NCBI GenBank assembly: GCA_959601025.1
Contig: CAUGOD010000056.1
Span: 1 to 11,286, forward strand
Direction of reading: 5' to 3'
DNA from: an uncultured Oscillospiraceae bacterium
GTDB lineage: Bacteria; Bacillota; Clostridia; Oscillospirales; Acutalibacteraceae
DNA length: 11,286 bases
In this document: positions 1 through 6,257 of the stretch, piece after piece
Numbering within the stretch: position 1 is the first letter of the stretch
Layout of the letters: every line of letters begins with the position of its first letter
Position numbers and translations under genes: made by a program
Notes under the pieces: model-generated
Databases searched by the model: none
Told to the model about the DNA's origin: nothing
Seen by the model: the letters and a program-made list of their open reading frames with translations, nothing else

Positions 1-663
1 GCGGAGGCCAAGGCGGCGATGGCTCTGTTCGGCTCCACCTCCCCCGCCTTCCCCGTGCTGGGGTCGCTCGATCTCGCCCGGGATTGGTGGGAGCGTGCCG
101 GGACGGAGGCCTATCGGCTGACCGCCGAGGAAACGGTCCGCCTGCGCGAAACGGCCCGGGAAGAAAAGCTCGGCGTTTTGGACGGCCCGGCGCAGGACCC
201 CGCCCGTCTGACGCTGGATACCGGCGTGATCGGGGTGGACGGCGGCGACGCGGCGGAATTTTTCCGTTCGCAGGGCTGCGAGCCGGAATATGCGGACGCC
301 CGGACGGTGGTGTTCATCCTCACCCCCTTTAATACGCCGGAGGAGCTGGCGCGGCTGCACGGCGTGATCCGGGGGCTGTCGGTGGCGCTCCGGCGGGGCC
401 GTTTCCTCGGCCGCCGTCAAAAAGCGGCGGCCTATACCTGGAACGGGGAGGCGCCGGAGGTCGTATGCACACCCCGGGAGGCGCTGTTGGCCGCCTGCGA
501 GACGGTTCCTGCCGACCGCGCGGCAGGCCGGACGGCGGCCCGGGCGGTTTGCCCCTGTCCGCCGGGGATCGCCGCCGTCGCTCCGGGGGAACGGATTGCG
601 GAGGAAATCGCCCAGCGACTGGAACTGGCCGGGTTTGACCGGCTGGTGGTCGTGCGGGAATAG
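1..663 (+). CDS. Orn/Lys/Arg decarboxylase (YaaO/SpeA-like), C-terminal part only
   Basis: The frame is open from base 1 (Ala-Glu-Ala-Lys-Ala-Ala before the first ATG at 19), so this is the 3' part of a gene cut by the window edge and the ATG at 19 is not its start. The stretch KAAMALFGSTSPAFPVLGSLDLAR is typical of the PLP-dependent aminotransferase-fold basic amino acid decarboxylases; it normally lies just after the PLP lysine, which must be outside the window. The C-terminal domain follows, with a PPGIAAVAPGE motif (family form YPPGIP...PGE) near the end. Such enzymes decarboxylate arginine, lysine or ornithine in the cytoplasm to start polyamine synthesis. The substrate cannot be told from this part. 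In Firmicutes this gene commonly precedes tmk, darA and holB, and darA and holB are found here, which supports the call. About 220 residues of an expected 470-490 are visible. Confidence 0.88.
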   Translation, partial: AEAKAAMALFGSTSPAFPVLGSLDLARDWWERAGTEAYRLTAEETVRLRETAREEKLGVLDGPAQDPARLTLDTGVIGVDGGDAAEFFRSQGCEPEYADARTVVFILTPFNTPEELARLHGVIRGLSVALRRGRFLGRRQKAAAYTWNGEAPEVVCTPREALLAACETVPADRAAGRTAARAVCPCPPGIAAVAPGERIAEEIAQRLELAGFDRLVVVRE

Positions 664-686
664 GGAGGCCGAACAGCAGCATCCGC

Positions 687-717
687 CTGCGGACGGGATA
701 GACGTCTGCGGACGGGA
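687..717. repeat. 12-bp direct repeat upstream of mtnN promoter
   Basis: The sequence CTGCGGACGGGA occurs at 687-698 and again at 706-717, a period of 19 bp (close to two helical turns). It lies between the decarboxylase stop codon and the mtnN -35 box at 740. It could be a regulator site or chance in GC-rich DNA; no known binding motif is recognised. Confidence 0.4.
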
Positions 718-739
718 CAGTCGTTGGGGCGGAAATCCC

Positions 740-768
740 TTGTAACTTTCTCGGGATTCCGCTATAAT
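740..768 (+). promoter_or_regulatory. Sigma-A type promoter for mtnN-darA-holB
   Basis: TTGTAA (740-745) and a perfect TATAAT (763-768) are separated by 17 bp, the optimal spacing. A transcript would begin near 775 and give a leader of about 55 bases before the mtnN ATG at 830. The site stands out as AT-rich in GC-rich surroundings. It suggests that mtnN, and probably darA and holB behind it, can be transcribed independently of the upstream decarboxylase. Confidence 0.8.
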
Positions 769-829
769 AAAAGAAGAAGACCGGAGTCCTTATACGACGG
801 GGCATCCGGAAGCAACGGAGTGGATACCA

Positions 830-1576
830 ATGGAACAGGTCAAAACGTCCGGCACGGTCGGGATTATCGGTGCGATGGCTTCTGAGGTGGCGCTGCTGAC
901 TGCGCGGATGGAAAATGCGGCGGTTACCCGGGTCGCCGGGATCGACTTTTATGCCGGGATGCTGGAAGGCGCGCCGGCGGTGGTTGCCCAGTGCGGGATC
1001 GGCAAAGTCTGCGCCGCGCTCTGCGCTCAGGTGATGATCGACCGGTTTGAGGTAAAGGCGCTGGTCAACACCGGCGTGGCAGGCGGGCTGGCCCCCTCCC
1101 TCGCCATCGGGGACATCGTGATCGCCGCCGACGCGGTGCAGCACGATTTCGATATCACCAGCTTCGGCCATGTGAAGGGCTACCTCGGCGGCGGGGACGG
1201 CTCCAAACCCACCCGTTTCCGGTCGGATCCGGCGCTGGTCGCCTCCTTTCGGAAGGCAGCGGAAAGCACCATGAAAACCGGGAAAACACTGGAGGGCACC
1301 ATCGCCTCGGGCGACGTGTTCGTCGCGGACGAGGAAAAAAAGCGGGAAATCGCCTCCCTCTTCGGCGCGGCGGCGACCGAGATGGAGGGCGCCGCCATTG
1401 CGCAGACCGCCTGCGCAAACGGGGTGCCGTTCGTGATCGTCCGGGCGATTTCGGACCTTGCGGGCGGGGAGGCGAACGTGTCCTTCGACGAGTTTGAAAA
1501 GGCAGCGGCGGAAACCTCCGCCGCCATTGTGGCGGAAATGCTCCGACGGGGCGAGGGCCTGCCCGGCCGGGGATGA
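830..1576 (+). CDS. mtnN: 5'-methylthioadenosine/S-adenosylhomocysteine nucleosidase
   Basis: The 248-residue product cleaves the glycosidic bond of methylthioadenosine and S-adenosylhomocysteine, releasing adenine and methylthioribose or ribosylhomocysteine. This clears inhibitory by-products of polyamine synthesis and methylation. The N-terminal GIIGAMASEV (11-20) matches the E. coli GIIGAMEEEV, so E19 corresponds to catalytic Glu12. NTGVAGGLAP (80-89) is the ribose/purine pocket loop. TEMEGAAIAQ (183-192) gives E186 for Glu174, and VRAISDLA (204-211) gives D209 for the general acid Asp197. All key residues are present, so the enzyme should be active. It is slightly longer than E. coli MtnN (232) through a short N-terminal extension and a GGGDGSKPTRF loop. 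A GGAG ribosome binding site at 817-820 lies 9 bases before the ATG. It sits between the decarboxylase and darA, where tmk is usually found, which fits a role in removing methylthioadenosine from polyamine synthesis (inference). Confidence 0.95.
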   Translation: MEQVKTSGTVGIIGAMASEVALLTARMENAAVTRVAGIDFYAGMLEGAPAVVAQCGIGKVCAALCAQVMIDRFEVKALVNTGVAGGLAPSLAIGDIVIAADAVQHDFDITSFGHVKGYLGGGDGSKPTRFRSDPALVASFRKAAESTMKTGKTLEGTIASGDVFVADEEKKREIASLFGAAATEMEGAAIAQTACANGVPFVIVRAISDLAGGEANVSFDEFEKAAAETSAAIVAEMLRRGEGLPGRG

Positions 1577-1630
1577 GGCATAGAGTCTTTCACAGTATGC
1601 GGGTTATATCAGAAACGGGGGAAATGCGTT

Positions 1631-1951
1631 ATGAAACTGGTTCTGGCGATTGTCAATAAGGACGACAGCGGCACAGTGGCGGCCGCCCTGACCAAGGAAG
1701 GGTTTTCGGCCACCAAGCTGGCGACCACCGGCGGCTTCCTGATGGCAGGAAACACTACCTTCCTCGTCGGCGTGGACGACGAACGGGTGGATCAGGTGCT
1801 CGCCACCATCGAAAAGCATTCCAAAAAGCGCACGCAGATGATCCCCAGCACCTCTTACGGCACCTCGGCCTATGCATCTTTCCCGGTGGAGGTTACGGTG
1901 GGCGGCGCGACGGTGTTCGTGATGAATATCGAACGGTACGAAAAGCTGTAG
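1631..1951 (+). CDS. darA: Cyclic-di-AMP receptor, PII-like (DarA/PstA/YaaQ)
   Basis: The 106-residue product is a small cytoplasmic trimeric PII-like protein that binds the second messenger c-di-AMP; its downstream target is not generally known. The family signature is clear: MKLVLAIVNKDD at the N terminus, TKLATTGGFLMAGNTTFLVGV (28-48) with T28, G35, F36, L37 and N41 in the ligand-binding stretch, and FPVEVTVGGATVFVM (84-98) near the C terminus. Length matches B. subtilis YaaQ (109). The residue before the conserved Ala/Val-Thr-Lys is Ser26; from memory the Bacillus and Staphylococcus proteins carry Arg there, so one ligand contact may differ. It follows mtnN by 54 bases and precedes holB by 37, consistent with an operon. 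A modest GGGGGA at 1616-1621 serves as ribosome binding site. Gene order darA-holB is a long-conserved Firmicute linkage. Confidence 0.96.
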   Translation: MKLVLAIVNKDDSGTVAAALTKEGFSATKLATTGGFLMAGNTTFLVGVDDERVDQVLATIEKHSKKRTQMIPSTSYGTSAYASFPVEVTVGGATVFVMNIERYEKL

Positions 1952-1988
1952 GTCCGTTCCCGGATTTACAGGGACAGGTTGGGTTTCC

Positions 1989-2981
1989 ATGCAGTTTGAC
2001 GGATTTGCCGGTAACAGCGAAGCGAAGCGGCTGCTCTCCGCCTTTGTGGACGGGGGGCGGCTTCCGCACGCCCTTTTGCTGGAGGGCCCGGCAGGCAGCG
2101 GACGGCGGACGATGGCCCGTTTGATCGCCCGCGCCGTGATCTGTTCCTCTGAAGGGGAAAAGCCCTGCGGACAGTGCGCGGCCTGCATTAAGGCGGCGGG
2201 GGGGAACCACCCGGACATCGTGGAAACAGGCGGCGACGGCGCGGCCCGTTCCTTCCATATCGAAACGGTGCGGGAACTGCGGGACAAGGCGTATATTCTG
2301 CCGAACGAAGCGCCCCGCCGGACGGTCATCCTGGCCGGCGCGCAGGGGATGACCGAGCAGGCGCAGAACGCCCTGCTGAAAATCCTGGAGGAGCCGCCCG
2401 CCCATGCGCTGTTTATCCTGACGTGTGAAAACCGCGCTCGGCTCCTTTCCACCATCCAGTCCCGGACCGTCTGCGTCTCTCTCGGCCCGGTGGAGCCGGA
2501 GGAAGCGGAGGAGGCGGTCCTCCGCCTCCTGCCCGACGCGGACAGGGAAGCGGTCCGGCAGGCGGCCGCGGTGTTCGGTGGCCTGATTGGCCAGGTGGTG
2601 CAGGGACTGTCCGAGGGTACCTTTCAAAAGGTAATGGAGCTGGCTCCGGCGTTCGCCCGGGCGGTCGCCGTCCCGGACGAACTGACCCTGCTGCGGCTGA
2701 CCGGCGGACTGGAAAAGGACAAGGACCTCGCCGACGGAGTGCTCGGCGCGCTCGGACTGATTTTCCGGGACGCGGTCGCCGAACGTTTTGGGGCGCAGGC
2801 CGCCCCGCTGTCGGTCGCGCCGGGCGTGGCGAAGGAACTCGCCCGCTCCCTGACCCGGGAACAGCTTCTCGCCCTCGTCAAAGCGGTGGAGGAGCTGCAG
2901 GCCGATCGGCGGAGGAACATGAATTACACCCTGTTCCTAACCCTGCTGTGCAGCCGCCTGCGGAACGCGGCGGGCCGGTAA
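1989..2981 (+). CDS. holB: DNA polymerase III clamp-loader subunit delta'
   Basis: The 330-residue product is the delta-prime subunit of the clamp loader, the stator that helps load the sliding clamp onto DNA. The AAA+ fold is visible: Walker A-like GPAGSGRRT (33-41), a zinc-binding module with C52, C60, C63 and C66 (spacing as in E. coli delta-prime), the NALLKILEEPP stretch (127-137), and QSRT (157-160) in the position of the SRC motif. The P-loop has Arg instead of the lysine (R39) and a second Arg (R40) instead of Ser/Thr. Delta-prime subunits generally do not hydrolyse ATP, so this loss is expected. Residues after about 215 form the helical C-terminal domain, which is weakly conserved. 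The ribosome binding site is poor (GGGACAGG near 1971-1978), suggesting low expression or coupling to darA. Thymidylate kinase, the usual partner gene, is absent from this cluster. Confidence 0.94.
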   Translation: MQFDGFAGNSEAKRLLSAFVDGGRLPHALLLEGPAGSGRRTMARLIARAVICSSEGEKPCGQCAACIKAAGGNHPDIVETGGDGAARSFHIETVRELRDKAYILPNEAPRRTVILAGAQGMTEQAQNALLKILEEPPAHALFILTCENRARLLSTIQSRTVCVSLGPVEPEEAEEAVLRLLPDADREAVRQAAAVFGGLIGQVVQGLSEGTFQKVMELAPAFARAVAVPDELTLLRLTGGLEKDKDLADGVLGALGLIFRDAVAERFGAQAAPLSVAPGVAKELARSLTREQLLALVKAVEELQADRRRNMNYTLFLTLLCSRLRNAAGR

Positions 2982-3034
2982 GGAGGCCGCGGCGAATATT
3001 TCCGTAAAATCCAGAAATATAGCGGCGCAGCGCC

Positions 3035-3063
3035 TTGCGGCCCGGCCGCTGTTATGGTATAAT
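3035..3063 (+). promoter_or_regulatory. Promoter P1 (first copy of repeated -10 motif)
   Basis: TTGCGG (3035-3040) and a perfect TATAAT (3058-3063) are 17 bp apart, and the -10 is extended (TGG immediately before it, 3055-3057). Predicted start is near 3070. The -10 lies inside the 18-bp repeat TATGGTATAATGTCGTTA (3053-3070). The -35 box lies within a GC-rich inverted repeat (3021-3050), which could affect access. Confidence 0.65.
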
Positions 3064-3116
3064 GTCGTTAGGCGCCGCCGGAAAACGCCGGCAGAGAACC
3101 CGGTTGGGCGGCGCTA

Positions 3117-3125
3117 TGGTATAAT
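3117..3125 (+). promoter_or_regulatory. Promoter P2 (second copy, extended -10)
   Basis: TGG-TATAAT (3117-3125) is an extended -10 within the second copy of the 18-bp repeat (3115-3132). No good -35 is found 16-18 bp upstream, so its strength rests on the extended -10. The predicted start, near 3132, is directly at the base of a perfect 9-bp hairpin (3135-3156). Confidence 0.5.
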
Positions 3126-3134
3126 GTCGTTAAG

Positions 3135-3156
3135 GAGAAATGCGACAGCATTTCTC
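3135..3156 (+). other. Perfect 9-bp hairpin at predicted P2 transcript 5' end
   Basis: GAGAAATGC (3135-3143) and GCATTTCTC (3148-3156) pair perfectly around a GACA tetraloop. No T-run follows, so it is not a terminator. Because the P2 start is predicted at about 3132, the hairpin would form the very 5' end of that transcript, where such structures can protect RNA from 5'-dependent decay (general knowledge; role here inferred). Confidence 0.6.
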
Positions 3157-3281
3157 AATTGCGCCGCTAGGTAACGTTGGCAGAGAATCCGGCCGGGCGG
3201 CGTTGCAAAAAACAGCGGCCGGCGGCCCTTCGCCGCTTTGCCGTTCACAGGAAACATGCCGGAGTAATTGAGTTGCGCATG

Positions 3282-3316
3282 ACAGGAGGAACGCCCGACG
3301 GGCGGGCCCTGTTTTT
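3282..3316 (+). terminator. Terminator-like hairpin upstream of the glp-like operon
   Basis: An outer stem ACAGG (3282-3286) / CCTGT (3308-3312) encloses an inner stem CGCCC (3292-3296) / GGGCG (3300-3304), and a run of T follows (3312-3316), with a second T-run at 3326-3332. It lies 75 bases before the start codon at 3392. It could end a small RNA made from P1/P2, act as an attenuator or antiterminated leader of the operon, or end readthrough from holB. The internal loop makes it weaker than the other terminators in the window. Confidence 0.55.
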
Positions 3317-3391
3317 GCGCGGCTCTTTTTTTGTTCAAAACCCGTCCAATTTTCCGATGTATTGACTATATAAAATCAGGGAGGTTTTTTC

Positions 3392-4903
3392 ATGCATTTA
3401 TCCTCTTCTGCACCCATCCCCCCCCTGCCGCCGCTGTCCGATGAGTTCTACGACGTAGCGATCATCGGCGCGGGAATCACCGGCTGCGCGGCGGCGTTCG
3501 AGCTGTCCCGCACCGCGGCCCGCATCGCCCTGCTGGAGCGGGACGGGGACGTGGCCGCCGGAGCGACCCGCGCCAACTCGGGCATCGTCCACGCGGGATA
3601 CGACCCGCTGCCCGGTACCAGAATGGCCCGCTATAACGTGGAGGGGAATGCCCTCATCCATCAATACGCCGGGGAGCTTAACCTCCCCTTCCGTCCGGTC
3701 GGCTCGCTGGTGCTCGCTTTGTCGGAGGCCGATCTCCCTACCCTGCGTGTCCTGTACGAACGGGGGACGGCCAACGGCGTGCCGGGGCTCGCCCTTCTCT
3801 CAGCGGAGGAAACGCGGGCGATGGAGCCCGCCCTCTCGCCGGAGGTCCGGGGTGCGCTCTATGCCCCCACGGCCGGGGTGGTCGGGCCGTGGGAAATGGC
3901 CCTCGCTTTTGCTGAGACGGCGGTGGTAAACGGGGCCGACTTCCTTCCCTTCTGCGACGTGACCGCCATCGAACGGCAGGACGGCGGCTTCCTGCTGACC
4001 TCCTCGCGGGGCCCCCTCCGCGCCCGCCGGGTGGTGAACGCCGCCGGAGCCCATGCCGGCGAGGTGAACGACCTCGCCGCCTCACCCCGGCTGCACATCC
4101 GCCCGAACAAAGGGCAATATTACCTGCTGGATAAATCCCAGGGCGGGGTGGTGGAGCGGGTGATTTTCCAGTGCCCCTCCGCCGTCGGCAAGGGGGTGCT
4201 GGTCGCTCCCACCGCCCACGGCAACCTGATCGTCGGCCCGGACGCGGAGGACGTTCCCGATCCGGACGACGTATCTACCACCGCCGACGGTCTCGCCTTT
4301 GTGGCGGAGCAGGCCCGCCGCTCGGTACCGGGACTGTCCCTGCGGGATTCCATCCGGAATTTCGCCGGGGTACGGGCGGTCTGCGAAGAGGACGATTTTA
4401 TTATCGAGGAGTCCCCCTCCTGTCCGGGGCTGATTACCCTCGGCGGGATCAAGTCCCCCGGCCTGACCAGCGCCCCCGCGATCGCCAAAGCGTGCGTGGA
4501 GCTGCTGGAGCAAAGCGGCCTGCCGCTCTCTCCCCGGCCGGATTTCCGTCTTTGTCCCCGGCCGGTCCGCTTCCGCGACCTCGGGCCGGAGGAGCGGGCC
4601 GCCATGGCGCGGGAAAACCCGCTGTACGGTCGGATTATCTGCCGCTGCGAAACCATCACCGAAGGGGAAATCGTGGACGCGATCCACGCCCCCATCCCCG
4701 CCCGCTCGGTGGACGGGGTGAAACGCCGGGCCGCCGCAGGGATGGGCCGGTGCCAGGGCGGATTCTGCTCCCCCCGGGTTGCCGCCATCCTCGCGCGGGA
4801 GTGGGACGTTCCCCTCACCGCCATCGAACAGGACCATCCCGGCTCCCGCCTGCTGACAGGCTGGACCAAGGAACCGTCGGAAGGAGGCGACAGCCGTGAC
4901 TGA
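3392..4903 (+). CDS. GlpA-like FAD-dependent dehydrogenase with BFD [2Fe-2S] domain
   Basis: The 503-residue product resembles the GlpA subunit of anaerobic glycerol-3-phosphate dehydrogenase, in the form common in Clostridia. A DAO-type FAD domain begins with DVAIIGAGITG (21-31, dinucleotide motif GAGITG 26-31), followed by LLERDGDVAAGATRANSGIVHAGYD, a family hallmark. GGIKSPGLTSAPAIA near residue 355 is the C-terminal FAD contact region. A BFD-like [2Fe-2S] domain follows, with C417-x-C419 and C454-x4-C459 (GMGRCQGGFC). The product likely oxidises glycerol-3-phosphate or a similar 2-hydroxyacid and passes electrons to partner subunits; the exact substrate is not proven. A strong AGGGAGG (3378-3384) lies 7 bases before ATG. 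The first 19 residues are a Pro/Ser-rich extension ahead of the FAD fold; no better start exists. It overlaps the next gene by 8 bases. Confidence 0.9.
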   Translation: MHLSSSAPIPPLPPLSDEFYDVAIIGAGITGCAAAFELSRTAARIALLERDGDVAAGATRANSGIVHAGYDPLPGTRMARYNVEGNALIHQYAGELNLPFRPVGSLVLALSEADLPTLRVLYERGTANGVPGLALLSAEETRAMEPALSPEVRGALYAPTAGVVGPWEMALAFAETAVVNGADFLPFCDVTAIERQDGGFLLTSSRGPLRARRVVNAAGAHAGEVNDLAASPRLHIRPNKGQYYLLDKSQGGVVERVIFQCPSAVGKGVLVAPTAHGNLIVGPDAEDVPDPDDVSTTADGLAFVAEQARRSVPGLSLRDSIRNFAGVRAVCEEDDFIIEESPSCPGLITLGGIKSPGLTSAPAIAKACVELLEQSGLPLSPRPDFRLCPRPVRFRDLGPEERAAMARENPLYGRIICRCETITEGEIVDAIHAPIPARSVDGVKRRAAAGMGRCQGGFCSPRVAAILAREWDVPLTAIEQDHPGSRLLTGWTKEPSEGGDSRD

Positions 4904-6257
4904 CCGAATTGATCCCACCCACTCCGGACGGCCGGAAAGCCCTCTTCCCGTCCTGCACACCGATCTTATCGTAATCGGGGGTGGCCCGGCCGGCCTCGCC
5001 GCCGCGCTGGAAGCGCGGACGAACGGCGCGCGCGACATCCTGATTCTGGAGCGAGACGCCGCCGCGGGCGGTATCCTGAACCAGTGCATCCACAACGGCT
5101 TCGGCCTGCATTATTTCAAGGAGGAGCTGACCGGTCCCGAATACGCCGGCCGCTTCCTCCGCCGGGTGGAGGAAACCCCCGGTATCGCCGTCAAGACCGA
5201 CACCATGGTGCTTGACCTTTCCTCCCACACCGAAAACGGACGGACGATCGTCCGCGTCCAGGCGGTCAACCCCCGGGACGGCTACCTGCTGATTGAGGCC
5301 GGGGCGGCGGTGCTGGCGATGGGCTGCCGGGAACGTACCCGGGGTGCAATCGCCATCCCTGGTTCCCGTCCCGCCGGGGTATATACCGCCGGCTGCGCCC
5401 AGCGGTATATCAACATCGAAGGCGCCATGCCCGGCCGCCGGGCGGTAATCCTCGGCTCGGGGGATATCGGGCTGATCATGGCCCGCCGTCTCACGCTGGA
5501 AGGAGCGGAGGTGCTCGCCTGCGTGGAGTTGATGCCCTATTCGGGCGGGCTGCAGCGGAACATCACCCAATGCCTGGAGGATTTCGGCATCCCGCTTTAT
5601 CTTTCCCATACCATCACCGACATCCGGGGCCGGGAACGGGTGGAGCAGGTCACCGTCATGCAGGTGGATGAAAACCGCCGCCCCATCCCCGGTACCGAGA
5701 GGGTGTTCGACTGCGACACCGTACTACTGTCGGTCGGCTTGATCCCCGAAAATGAGCTGTCCCGCGGCGCGGGCGTGGCGCTCGACCCCCGCACCAACGG
5801 CCCGCTGGTGGACGAGAGTATGCAGACCTCCCTGCCCGGGGTATTCGCCTGCGGCAACGTCGTACACGTCCACGACCTGGTGGATTTCGTCACCATGGAG
5901 AGCGGCCGGGCCGGAAAGGCCGCCGCCCGCTTCCTCGCGGGAGCGCCGGCGGAGGAAACGGCCCTGCCGCTGGAAAACGGGGAGAACGTCACCTACACCG
6001 TGCCCCAGTCGGTCCATCCCGGCCGGATAGAAAAATCCTGCGAGGTGTTCTTCCGGGTGCGGCGGGTAATGGAAAAGGCGACGGTCACCGTCTCCGCCGA
6101 CGGGGAAACCCTCTATAAAAAGGCCCGGGAGCATATGGCCCCGGGGGAAATGGAGCGGCTGATCCTTCCGGCGTCGCTTTTCGCCAAAGCAAAGGGAGCG
6201 CTGCGGATCGACGCGATTCCGTCCGATGAAAACGAAAAGGAGGCCGAAGGCGTATGA
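4896..6257 (+). CDS. FAD/NAD(P)-dependent oxidoreductase, partner of GlpA-like subunit
   Basis: The 453-residue product is a pyridine nucleotide-disulfide oxidoreductase-type flavoprotein. An FAD motif LIVIGGGPAGLAAA (24-37, GGGPAG 28-33) is followed by GGILNQCIHNGFGLHYF, typical of the subunit encoded next to clostridial GlpA. A second dinucleotide motif LGSGDIGL (186-193) probably binds NAD(P)H, and GVFACGNVVHVHDLVDFV near residue 310-325 is the second FAD contact. It likely links the GlpA-like flavin and iron-sulfur centre to NAD or another carrier (inference). Translation starts at GTG 4896, supported by AAGGAGG at 4881-4887 with 8-base spacing, and it overlaps the stop of the upstream gene (GTGACTGA shared). 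Its own stop overlaps the next ATG by 4 bases. It is related to GlpB by context, although the sequence is closer to NADH oxidase/sarcosine oxidase alpha-type flavoproteins. Confidence 0.88.
   Translation: MTDRIDPTHSGRPESPLPVLHTDLIVIGGGPAGLAAALEARTNGARDILILERDAAAGGILNQCIHNGFGLHYFKEELTGPEYAGRFLRRVEETPGIAVKTDTMVLDLSSHTENGRTIVRVQAVNPRDGYLLIEAGAAVLAMGCRERTRGAIAIPGSRPAGVYTAGCAQRYINIEGAMPGRRAVILGSGDIGLIMARRLTLEGAEVLACVELMPYSGGLQRNITQCLEDFGIPLYLSHTITDIRGRERVEQVTVMQVDENRRPIPGTERVFDCDTVLLSVGLIPENELSRGAGVALDPRTNGPLVDESMQTSLPGVFACGNVVHVHDLVDFVTMESGRAGKAAARFLAGAPAEETALPLENGENVTYTVPQSVHPGRIEKSCEVFFRVRRVMEKATVTVSADGETLYKKAREHMAPGEMERLILPASLFAKAKGALRIDAIPSDENEKEAEGV

Larger units (their letters stand above)
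3053..3202. repeat. Two tandem copies of a promoter/hairpin repeat unit
   Basis: Each unit has block A, TATGGTATAATGTCGTTA, followed by a GCGCCGC segment and block B, GGCAGAGAA(C/T)CCGG(TT/CC)GGGCGGCG. Block A is at 3053-3070 and 3115-3132 (18/18 identical). Block B is at 3090-3113 and 3179-3202 (21 of 24 identical). The second unit is longer by about 27 bases, mainly a hairpin segment at 3133-3160. In the first unit GCGCCGCC (3072-3079) pairs with GGCGGCGC (3107-3114); in the second CGCCGC (3162-3167) pairs with GCGGCG (3197-3202). The pairing is kept although the sequences between have changed, which points to RNA or DNA structure being selected. Confidence 0.7.
2982..3391. other. 410-base non-coding region with repeats and hairpins
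   Basis: No ORF here has both a plausible start and protein-like composition. The region opens with a 7-bp inverted repeat (ATATTTC 2996-3002 / GAAATAT 3014-3020, no T-run, so not an obvious holB terminator) and AGCGGC (3021-3026) / GCCGCT (3045-3050). It then holds two copies of an extended -10 promoter motif, two copies of a GGCAGAGAA-CCGG-type repeat, a 9-bp hairpin, another GC-rich hairpin AGCGGC/GCCGCT (3214-3219 / 3232-3237) and a terminator-like hairpin (3282-3316). The last 75 bases are AT-rich leader ending in a strong ribosome binding site. It is best seen as a structured leader or a small RNA gene of unknown type. Confidence 0.6.

Noticed and set aside
3140..3271. Possible 43-residue peptide gene beginning MRQHFSIAPLGN, preceded by AAGGAG
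   Set aside because: The AAGGAG ends only 2 bases before the ATG, too close for normal use, and the start lies inside the perfect hairpin stem. The translation looks like GC-rich non-coding sequence.
3114..3365. Open frames on both strands within the 2982-3391 gap (74 and 62 residues)
   Set aside because: They run across the terminator-like hairpin, lack ribosome binding sites and show no protein family likeness.
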